The position numbers and the translations under genes are program-made. Below the pieces are notes generated by a model that saw only the letters and a program-made list of their open reading frames with translations, had not been told where the DNA came from and made no database searches. From an uncultured Lachnospiraceae bacterium (GTDB lineage Bacteria > Bacillota_A > Clostridia > Lachnospirales > Lachnospiraceae), in NCBI GenBank assembly GCA_902796775.1, contig CADBQK010000491.1:1-5371 (forward strand): 5,371 nt of DNA, read 5' to 3'. Positions 1-5,165 of this stretch are shown here, piece after piece (positions within the stretch are counted from its first letter, which is position 1; each line of letters opens with the position of its first letter).

Positions 1-15
1 GCAGAATACTCATCA

Positions 16-37
16 GAATGCATAAGTATGCTTTTTT
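16..37 (+). terminator. Weak terminator-like hairpin with T6 run
   Basis: The arms GCAT (20-23) and ATGC (28-31) pair around AAGT and are followed at once by six T (32-37). Outer A-T pairs (17-18 with 33-34) can extend the stem past a T/T mismatch. The stem is short and AT-rich, so it would be a weak intrinsic terminator, possibly ending a gene that lies left of the window. No coding sequence is visible in the first 285 bases, so the upstream gene is unknown. Confidence 0.25.
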
Positions 38-64
38 CACATTCAACAAAGATAGGGCAATAAT
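36..64 (+). promoter_or_regulatory. Candidate promoter P1 overlapped by the palindromic operator
   Basis: TTCACA (36-41) and AATAAT (59-64) are each one base from the sigma-A consensus and are separated by exactly 17 bp. A start near 71 would fall inside the palindrome at 62-77, the classic layout for repression by a bound dimer. A transcript from here would have a leader of about 215 nt before the dehydrogenase gene. The region is AT-rich, so a chance match is possible. Confidence 0.35.
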
Positions 65-77
65 TGGCTGACCAATT
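62..77. promoter_or_regulatory. Palindromic operator, GntR (FadR/LldR-like) type
   Basis: AATTGGCTGACCAATT has perfect 6-bp arms around CTGA. Operators of FadR-subfamily GntR regulators such as LldR (lactate) and PdhR (pyruvate) are of the form AATTGG-centre-CCAATT, usually with a TGGT...ACCA core. Here the left half reads TGGC and the centre is one base shorter than the usual odd-spaced site. It lies upstream of a lactate-dehydrogenase-like gene and over candidate promoter P1, which supports a lactate-responsive role. The regulator gene is not in the window. Confidence 0.5.
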
Positions 78-140
78 GTGTACTCTGTGGATGAATTGTT
101 GAAAAATGAAAAAATCATGCGCAAAACACACAATTATTAC

Positions 141-169
141 TAGACAAAAAAACTGATATATTCTATAAT
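141..169 (+). promoter_or_regulatory. Candidate main promoter P2 of the cluster
   Basis: TAGACA (141-146, five of six consensus bases) and a perfect TATAAT (164-169) are separated by 17 bp, the ideal sigma-A spacing. Transcription would begin near 176 and give a leader of about 110 nt to the ATG at 286. The -35 hexamer directly follows ACACAATT (128-135), the inverted copy of AATTGTGT at 74-81 beside the palindromic operator, so looping or upstream binding could control it. Confidence 0.6.
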
Positions 170-285
170 AACTTAGGTACTTTTTTCTTTTGTATATAAG
201 ATGGGGTTATTATGGATTATAAAAGCCGGTCCAGCCCTGTATATATGCAGAATTTGCTTTTTATTTTTAGCAAAGGAGAAGAAAT

Positions 286-1731
286 ATGGGTAAATATGGG
301 AAAGTGACTCCCGAGATCGTCGAACAGTTAAGAGCAGTTATTCCTGCTAACAGAGTCCTGGTCGGGGAAGATATCAACGATGATTTTTCTCATGATGAGA
401 TGACACTGTATGGTAAGAAGGCACCTGATGTAGTTGTTGATGCAACCACAACAGAGGAAGTTTCCGCTGCCTGCAAGATTGCTTATGAAAATGATATCCC
501 GATCTACCCCAGAGGTGCAGGTACAGGTCTTGTCGGTTCCTGCGTTCCCCTTGAGGGAGGTATGGTTATCAATACTACAAAGATGAATCACATCCTCAGT
601 TATGACCTGGACAATTTTGTTGTTCATGTTGAGGCAGGTGTTCTGCTGAACGATCTGGCTGAAGACTGTGTAAGCAAAGGCCTTATGTATCCTCCGGATC
701 CGGGTGAAAAGTTCGCAACCCTTGGCGGCAATGTTTCCACCAATGCCGGCGGTATGAGAGCCTGCAAGTATGGTGCGACACGAGAGTATGTTCGTGCGAT
801 GACCCTTGTTCTTCCGAGCGGTGAAGTACTTAAGCTCGGCAGCACAGTCACCAAGACATCTTCCGGTTACTCTCTGATCAACCTGGTTTCCGGTTCTGAA
901 GGTACTCTTGGTATCATCACCGAGCTGACCCTGAAGGTCATTCCTGCACCGAGAGAGGTCATCTCCCTGGTTATTCCGTTCGAGACATTGGATGACTGTG
1001 TATCCACTGTTCCTCTGTTCAAGATCAACAAGCTGGATCCTCAGGCTCTGGAGCTGATGGAGAAGGTCATCGTCCAGAAGTCCGAGAGATATGTCGGCAA
1101 GTCCGTATATCCGCAGGTTGTTGACGGTGTAGAGTGCGGCGCTTACCTGCTTGTTACCTTCGATGGCAACAGCATGGAAGAGCTGGAGACAATCATCGAG
1201 ACGGCTTCCGAGGTCGCTCTTGAAAACGGTGCAATCGATGTTCTGGTCGCAGATACCCCGGCTAAGATCAAGGATGCATGGGCTGCAAGAAGCTCCTTCC
1301 TTGAGGCTATCAAAGCTGAGACCCAGTGGAAAGACGGCCTGGAGCTGCTGGATGAGTGCGACGTCGTCGTTCCTCTTAACAAGATTCCTGACTATGTCCG
1401 CTTCGTATACAAGGTAGGCGAGGAGCAGGGCCTGCAGGTAGAGAGCTACGGCCATGCTGGTGACGGCAATCTGCATATCTATGTTCTTGGAAATGACAAG
1501 ATGTCTGTCGAAGAGTTCAAGGGCATCGTTGATAAGTTCTTTGATGTCATCTATCCCGAGGCAGCCAGACTTGGCGGTCTTGTATCCGGCGAGCACGGTA
1601 TCGGCTCCGGTAAGCTCGAGTATCTGGCACAGTCTGTTGGCGAGACCCAGATGCAGCTCATGGAAGGTATCAAGAGAGTATTCGATCCCAAGATGCTGCT
1701 TAACCCTGGTAAAGTCTGCTACAGAGGCTGA
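286..1731 (+). CDS. lctD: LctD/GlcD-type FAD-linked lactate (2-hydroxyacid) dehydrogenase
   Basis: This 481-residue soluble flavoprotein probably oxidises D-lactate (or a similar 2-hydroxyacid) to pyruvate and passes electrons to the EtfBA encoded downstream. The N-terminal FAD-binding (PCMH/VAO-type) domain spans about residues 45-220, with the loop PRGAGTGLVG at 75-84 and PPDPGEK...TLGGNVSTNAGG at 136-156. The C-terminal FAD-oxidase domain (about 225-478) has GHAGDGNLH (389-397) and GEHGIG (435-440), whose His and Glu residues bind the active-site metal in this family, and ends with NPGK. Length is normal and there is no signal peptide or membrane segment. AGGAG at 274-278, 7 nt before ATG, fixes the start. 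Glycolate oxidase GlcD is the main alternative, but the nearby Etf genes and absence of GlcE/GlcF point to an Etf-coupled LctD. Arginine is mostly AGA (10 of 13), unlike the next gene. Confidence 0.85.
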   Translation: MGKYGKVTPEIVEQLRAVIPANRVLVGEDINDDFSHDEMTLYGKKAPDVVVDATTTEEVSAACKIAYENDIPIYPRGAGTGLVGSCVPLEGGMVINTTKMNHILSYDLDNFVVHVEAGVLLNDLAEDCVSKGLMYPPDPGEKFATLGGNVSTNAGGMRACKYGATREYVRAMTLVLPSGEVLKLGSTVTKTSSGYSLINLVSGSEGTLGIITELTLKVIPAPREVISLVIPFETLDDCVSTVPLFKINKLDPQALELMEKVIVQKSERYVGKSVYPQVVDGVECGAYLLVTFDGNSMEELETIIETASEVALENGAIDVLVADTPAKIKDAWAARSSFLEAIKAETQWKDGLELLDECDVVVPLNKIPDYVRFVYKVGEEQGLQVESYGHAGDGNLHIYVLGNDKMSVEEFKGIVDKFFDVIYPEAARLGGLVSGEHGIGSGKLEYLAQSVGETQMQLMEGIKRVFDPKMLLNPGKVCYRG

Positions 1732-1860
1732 TAGATTACTTTTATAGCTGTGCAGATTATTCCGGGACTGTACAAGTCTGCATAGTGTAAAAATATGATG
1801 GATCAGGTTTGCTGCTTATACATATCTGATCTTTAAACAGTTCCCTCAAAATGCTTCTGT

Positions 1861-1894
1861 CTTCGGAGCCGGCTGCTTCTGACCGGCTCCGGAG
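1861..1894 (+). other. GC-rich 12-bp hairpin in the intergenic spacer
   Basis: CTTCGGAGCCGG (1861-1872) pairs with CCGGCTCCGGAG (1883-1894) through eleven Watson-Crick pairs and one G-U pair around a 10-nt loop. It is the most stable element in the spacer but is followed by TAAGATGTCC and not by a T run, so it is not a standard intrinsic terminator. An mRNA-stabilising or processing hairpin is the simpler reading. Confidence 0.6.
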
Positions 1895-1908
1895 TAAGAT
1901 GTCCAAGG

Positions 1909-1936
1909 GGATGCAGGGTGCATCCGGAGGGCATCC
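1909..1936 (+). other. Small hairpin with alternative partner arms
   Basis: GGATGCA (1909-1915) pairs perfectly with TGCATCC (1919-1925) around GGG. A second GCATCC at 1931-1936 could compete for GGATGC, giving two mutually exclusive structures about 25-35 nt before the Shine-Dalgarno of the next gene. The nine bases GCATCCAAC at 1931-1939 recur in the first unit of the 3' repeat array (5221-5229). Confidence 0.4.
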
Positions 1937-1958
1937 AACTATACACAATTCATAATTT

Positions 1959-1964
1959 AGGAGG
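1959..1964 (+). promoter_or_regulatory. Ribosome binding site that fixes the acyl-CoA dehydrogenase start
   Basis: AGGAGG lies 8 nt before ATG at 1973. A longer reading from TTG at 1967 would leave only 2 nt between the site and the start codon, so ATG 1973 is chosen. The resulting N-terminus MNFHFTEEEQ matches the usual start of clostridial butyryl-CoA dehydrogenases. Confidence 0.85.
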
Positions 1965-1972
1965 TATTGTTT

Positions 1973-3124
1973 ATGAATTTTCATTTCACAGAAGAAGAGC
2001 AGGATATCCTCAACACTTTGCAAGACTTCTGCGAGAAGGAAGTAGGCCCTGTTGCCGCTGAAATCGACGAGGAAGAGAAGTTCCCTGAGAACGCACGCAA
2101 CCAGCTTGGCGAGATGGGATTCCTTGGAATCTATTTCCCTGAGGAGTACGGCGGAGCCGGCATGAGCTATCTTACTTACATTGCAGCCTGCGAGAAGATC
2201 GCTGAGTACTGCGCAACCACATCCGTAGTTATGTCCGCTCATGAGTCTCTTTGCTGCTGGCCTATCTACAAGTATGGTACAGAAGAGCAGAAGCAGAAGT
2301 ATCTGGTTCCCCTGGCTTCCGGCGAGAAGCTTGGCGCTTTCGGTCTGACCGAGCCCGGCGCAGGTACAGATGCTGCTATGCAGAAGACTGTTGCTGTTGA
2401 TGATGGCGATAGCTGGGTTCTTAATGGCTCCAAGATCTTCATCACTAACGCTCACTATGCTGACATTTTTGTCGTATTCGCAATGACCGATAAGAGCCTT
2501 GGCACCAAGGGCATCTCTGCATTCATCGTAGAGAAGGGCACCCCTGGATTCAGCACCACCGGCCATGAGAAGAAGATGGGTATCCGCGGTTCCTCTACCA
2601 GCGAGCTGGTATTCGATGACTGCCGTATCCCGAAAGAGAACCTTCTTGGCGAGCTCGGCAAGGGCTTCAAAGTTGCTATGACCACTCTGGACGGCGGCCG
2701 TATCGGTATCGCTGCACAGGCTGTTGGTATTGCTCAGAGAGCTATCATCGACACTGTTAAGTATGACAAGCAGAGGATCCAGTTTGGTAAGCCGATCTGG
2801 AAGTTCCAGAACACTCAGTTCCAGCTTGCTGATATGCAGACTAAGGTTGATGCTGCTCGTATGCTTCTCTATCGTGCAGCTCAGGCTAAGCAGGATGGTG
2901 AGCCTCACAGCCACCTTGCAGCTATGGCTAAGCTTTTTGCAGCTGAGACAGCTTCCGATGTTACCCGTCGCTGCCTGCAGCTGATCGGTGGTTTCGGCTA
3001 CACCCGTGACTATCCGTTCGAGCGCTACATGCGTGACGCTAAGATCACTGAGATCTATGAAGGAACAAGCGAAGTTCAGCGTATGGTTATCGCTGGCTGG
3101 TTAGGCGCTACCATCGAGCCGTAA
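1973..3124 (+). CDS. Short-chain acyl-CoA dehydrogenase, Bcd-like
   Basis: This 383-residue cytoplasmic FAD enzyme interconverts a short acyl-CoA and its 2-enoyl-CoA, most likely crotonyl-CoA/butyryl-CoA, exchanging electrons with Etf. It follows the family plan: N-terminal helical domain (about 1-115), middle beta domain with GLTEPGAGTD (124-133) and FITNA (156-160), and C-terminal helical domain with RIQFGKPI (268-275), QLIGGFGYTRDYP (336-348) and MRDAKITEIYEGTSEVQR (353-370). E363, in the YEGTSE motif, corresponds to the catalytic base (Glu367 in Megasphaera Bcd, Glu376 in human MCAD). Length and motifs closely match clostridial Bcd (about 379 residues). No crotonase or 3-hydroxybutyryl-CoA dehydrogenase gene is adjacent, so this may be a second copy dedicated to this locus. 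Acryloyl-CoA or caffeyl-CoA reductase-like roles cannot be excluded. Arginine codons are CGT/CGC in 12 of 14 cases, suggesting high expression. Confidence 0.9.
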   Translation: MNFHFTEEEQDILNTLQDFCEKEVGPVAAEIDEEEKFPENARNQLGEMGFLGIYFPEEYGGAGMSYLTYIAACEKIAEYCATTSVVMSAHESLCCWPIYKYGTEEQKQKYLVPLASGEKLGAFGLTEPGAGTDAAMQKTVAVDDGDSWVLNGSKIFITNAHYADIFVVFAMTDKSLGTKGISAFIVEKGTPGFSTTGHEKKMGIRGSSTSELVFDDCRIPKENLLGELGKGFKVAMTTLDGGRIGIAAQAVGIAQRAIIDTVKYDKQRIQFGKPIWKFQNTQFQLADMQTKVDAARMLLYRAAQAKQDGEPHSHLAAMAKLFAAETASDVTRRCLQLIGGFGYTRDYPFERYMRDAKITEIYEGTSEVQRMVIAGWLGATIEP

Positions 3125-3156
3125 GCTGGATTAACCGTAACAATTCGTTGATGTCG

Positions 3157-3189
3157 GCTGGTGCGCGGCAATTATTACTGCGCACCAGT
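3157..3189 (+). terminator. Strong intergenic hairpin, possible partial terminator
   Basis: CTGGTGCGC (3158-3166) pairs perfectly with GCGCACCAG (3180-3188). Flanking G-U and G-C pairs extend the stem to about 12 bp around CAATTATTA. It begins 33 nt after the acyl-CoA dehydrogenase stop. The following TTGTCATAT is a poor U tract, so this would be a leaky terminator or a 3'-end-protecting hairpin that lowers but does not stop transcription into etfBA. Confidence 0.5.
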
Positions 3190-3204
3190 TGTCATATATG
3201 GCAT

Positions 3205-3226
3205 AAAGCTCCCTGCCGGGGTTTTT
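3205..3226 (+). terminator. Weak second terminator-like element before etfB
   Basis: CCC (3211-3213) and GGG (3218-3220) close a TGCC loop, and the stem can be extended by U-G and by AAA (3205-3207) pairing into the T5 run at 3222-3226. The GC core is only three pairs, so activity is doubtful. Together with the hairpin at 3157-3189 it could modulate readthrough into the Etf genes. Confidence 0.25.
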
Positions 3227-3256
3227 ATGTCAGTTTTTACAGACCTATCATTTAAA

Positions 3257-3262
3257 AAGGAG
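3257..3262 (+). promoter_or_regulatory. Ribosome binding site that fixes the etfB start
   Basis: AAGGAG lies 11 nt before ATG at 3274; a second purine stretch AAAGG (3265-3269) is 4 nt away. A GTG at 3262 is in frame but overlaps the binding site itself. EtfB proteins normally begin with a short M-x-I-x-V-x-IKQVPD strand, which here starts exactly at ATG 3274, so that start is chosen. Confidence 0.75.
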
Positions 3263-3273
3263 TGAAAGGCGAT

Positions 3274-4086
3274 ATGGAAATATTAGTTCTTATCAAGCAG
3301 GTTCCCGATGATTCCGTAGATATCAAGCTTGATACCGCTTCCGGTACCCCGAAGCTTGACGGTGTCACCCCTGTTACAAACGCATTCGATACCTATGCCC
3401 TTGAAATGGCAACCAGGTATAAGGAAGCTCATGGCGGCACAATCACACTGGCTACGATCGGTGATGACGCTGCTGTTTCTTCCATCAAAGAGTGCCTCGC
3501 TGTTGGCGGCGACAAGGGCTTCCTTGTAAAGGATGACTCTTTTGCTGATTCCGATCCGACTGCAAAAGCATACATCCTGTCCAAGGTTGTTGCTAAGCTT
3601 GAGGAAATCAACGGCGCGAAATTTGACATTGTCTTCTGCGGAAGGGAAGCTACTGACTTCGCTAATGGCGCAGTTGCGATCAAGCTTGCAGCAGATCTCG
3701 GCGTAGGCGTTATGACCGATGTTATTGCTGTAGATCCCGCTGATGGCGGCGTAGATGTCAAGCAGCAGACAGAGACCGGCTACAATGTTGTTGGTCTTGC
3801 TACTCCTTGCGTTGTCGCAATCCAGAAGCCGGATTATGATCCTCGTTATCCTACCATCAAGAATAAGATGAAGGCTAGGAAGGCAGAGGTTCCGGTTATC
3901 ACAGCTGCAGATCTCGGTACAGAGGCTGACAAGGTCGGTGCTGCTGGTTCTCTGACGAAGTTGCTTGGCCTGCGCGAGCCCCCGAAGAGGGAAGCCGGCA
4001 TCAAGATCATTCCTACTAAAGATGAACCCATTGCTGCTGTTGTAACACGCGCTGTCGGCATGATGGCTGATGCAAAAGTACTGTAA
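3274..4086 (+). CDS. etfB: Electron transfer flavoprotein beta subunit (EtfB/LctB/FixA family)
   Basis: This 270-residue protein is the small subunit of the Etf heterodimer, carrying FAD (in bifurcating Etfs) or AMP and forming the docking face for the partner dehydrogenase. It opens with MEILVLIKQVPD, keeps the family's NAFDTYALEMA segment (36-46) and has the DPRYPTIKNKMKARK region (189-203) that in family members leads to the dehydrogenase recognition loop. Length is typical (about 250-270). The nucleotide-binding loop is unusual: FCGREATDFANG (121-132) replaces the common GRQAIDGDT or GKQAIDDD...NQTGQ pattern, retaining D128 but losing the usual following acidic and Thr residues. etfA starts 18 nt after its stop, indicating co-translation. 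Whether the complex bifurcates or is a simple carrier cannot be settled from sequence alone. Confidence 0.9.
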   Translation: MEILVLIKQVPDDSVDIKLDTASGTPKLDGVTPVTNAFDTYALEMATRYKEAHGGTITLATIGDDAAVSSIKECLAVGGDKGFLVKDDSFADSDPTAKAYILSKVVAKLEEINGAKFDIVFCGREATDFANGAVAIKLAADLGVGVMTDVIAVDPADGGVDVKQQTETGYNVVGLATPCVVAIQKPDYDPRYPTIKNKMKARKAEVPVITAADLGTEADKVGAAGSLTKLLGLREPPKREAGIKIIPTKDEPIAAVVTRAVGMMADAKVL

Positions 4087-4104
4087 TGAAGGAGGAATGA
4101 TACT

Positions 4105-5085
4105 ATGGCTTTCGAAGAATACAAAGACATTCTTGTTGTGATAGAAGGTGCTGATGGCAAGCCTGCTGGTGTCAGCCTTGAGAACGTTAATGCTGCTAAG
4201 TCCGTTGCTAACGGCGGCAAAGTTATCGCTGTATCTACCTGTGAAGCATGCGCAAAGACCGCAATCGAGTTTGGCGCAGACTGCGCATTCGTAGTTGAAG
4301 GTGCTCAGTTTGAAGTTTACAATGCCGATGTTATGGCTGATGCAGTTGCACAGCTCGCCGGCGAAGTAAAGGCTGCAGCAGTCTTCACCGCTGCTACCCC
4401 CAAGGGCAAGGATCTCGTTCCCCGTATCGCTGCTAAGCTTGCTACCGGCTGCGTCAATGATGTAACTGGTATGGAGCTGGATGGCGAGAACATCAAGTTC
4501 GCTACTCCTGTATACGGCGGCGGCATCATCTCCGATGTTGTTATCGAAGGATCCAGACCTCAGGTCGCTTCCATCAGAAGCGGCAGCTTCGGCAAGGCTG
4601 AGCCGGAAGCTGGCAAAGCTGGTGAGATCGTTAAGAAGGCAATTACTGTTGCTGATGATGCGATCAAATTCCAGGTTAAGGATGCTGTTGAAGAGATTAC
4701 TGATGCAGTTAATCTTGAAGAAGCAGAAGTTATCGTTACCGGCGGCCGCGGCATGGGCTCCAAGGAGAACTATGAGAAGCTCAATGAGCTTTGTGACCTT
4801 CTGGGCGCACAGCTTGGCTGCTCCAGACCTGTATACGAGGAAGGCTGGATCAGCCGTGCTCATCAGGTCGGCCAGTCCGGCAAGATCGTAGCTCCGAAGC
4901 TTTACATCGCTTTCGGTATCTCTGGTGCGATCCAGCACGTAGCCGGCATGATCGGCTCCGGCTATATCGTAGCAATCAACAAGGACGAAGAGGCTCCGAT
5001 CTTTGACGTAGCTGATGTTGGTATCGTTGGCAACGCAAACGAAGTCCTTCCTCTTATGATCGAGGAGATCAAGAAGTTCAAGTAA
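4105..5085 (+). CDS. etfA: Electron transfer flavoprotein alpha subunit (EtfA/LctC/FixB family)
   Basis: This 326-residue protein is the large Etf subunit; its C-terminal FAD domain shuttles electrons between EtfB and the dehydrogenase. The N-terminal alpha/beta domain (about 8-195) is followed by the conserved FAD domain with VTGGRGMGSKENY (211-223), SRPVYEEGW (240-248), QVGQSGK (254-260), YIAFGISGAIQH (267-278), INKDEEAPIF (291-300) and VADVGIVGN (302-310). All the usual FAD contacts (R215, S240-R241, Q257-S258, S273, H278, N292, D294) look intact. It begins straight with the alpha/beta domain and has no cysteine-rich ferredoxin-like extension, unlike LctC and CarE of Acetobacterium woodii, so it resembles the EtfA of clostridial Bcd-Etf. 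AAGGAGG (4089-4095) 9 nt before ATG supports the start. It is the last gene before the terminator. Confidence 0.93.
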   Translation: MAFEEYKDILVVIEGADGKPAGVSLENVNAAKSVANGGKVIAVSTCEACAKTAIEFGADCAFVVEGAQFEVYNADVMADAVAQLAGEVKAAAVFTAATPKGKDLVPRIAAKLATGCVNDVTGMELDGENIKFATPVYGGGIISDVVIEGSRPQVASIRSGSFGKAEPEAGKAGEIVKKAITVADDAIKFQVKDAVEEITDAVNLEEAEVIVTGGRGMGSKENYEKLNELCDLLGAQLGCSRPVYEEGWISRAHQVGQSGKIVAPKLYIAFGISGAIQHVAGMIGSGYIVAINKDEEAPIFDVADVGIVGNANEVLPLMIEEIKKFK

Positions 5086-5120
5086 TGCATGGCATCTTGC
5101 TTCGAACTTTGAAAGAAATC

Positions 5121-5154
5121 AAAACTGCCCCGGCATTGATGCCGGGGCAGTTTT
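5121..5154. terminator. Bidirectional intrinsic terminator of the lctD-acd-etfBA cluster
   Basis: AAAACTGCCCCGGCAT (5121-5136) and ATGCCGGGGCAGTTTT (5139-5154) are perfect inverted copies. In practice a GC-rich stem of about ten pairs with a 4-6-nt loop is flanked by A4 on one side and T4 on the other, so it can stop transcription from either direction. It starts 35 nt after the etfA stop and separates the cluster from the repeat array to the right. Confidence 0.9.
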
Positions 5155-5165
5155 CTGCAGTAAAA

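Larger units (their letters stand above)
1732..1958 (+). other. Structured spacer between lctD and the acyl-CoA dehydrogenase gene
   Basis: No credible gene lies here. It contains, in order: a hairpin TGCAGATT (1751-1758) with AAGTCTGCA (1774-1782, one bulged G); a TATGAT -10-like hexamer (1794-1799) with only a poor -35 (TGTACA 1769-1774, 19-bp spacing); the 6-bp inverted repeat GATCAG (1801-1806)/CTGATC (1826-1831); and two compact hairpins described separately. No T-rich tract follows a strong stem, so readthrough from lctD seems likely. The spacer may tune mRNA processing or carry a weak internal promoter. Confidence 0.45.

Noticed and set aside
201..293. Short leader ORF of 30 codons overlapping the lctD start
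   Set aside because: It starts at ATG 201 and ends at TAA 291-293 but has no Shine-Dalgarno sequence. A second frame from ATG 212 is equally unsupported. Neither has a run of regulatory codons that would suggest a leader peptide.
286..1731. Reading the first gene as glycolate oxidase subunit GlcD
   Set aside because: No glcE or glcF follows, and the Etf genes provide the electron acceptor. The substrate is still not proven by sequence.
1967..1972. Upstream TTG start for the acyl-CoA dehydrogenase
   Set aside because: Only 2 nt separate it from AGGAGG; ATG at 1973 has ideal spacing and gives the family-typical N-terminus.
3262..3273. Upstream GTG start for etfB
   Set aside because: The GTG overlaps the AAGGAG ribosome binding site and adds four residues before the conserved EtfB first strand.
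3283..4938. Very long open frame (551 codons) on the minus strand across etfB and etfA
   Set aside because: It is in exact antisense register with both genes, where stops arise only from sense TTA, CTA and TCA codons, which these genes avoid. It has no recognisable domain or ribosome binding site. The same explains long minus-strand frames opposite lctD (328-1596) and the acyl-CoA dehydrogenase (1757-2914).
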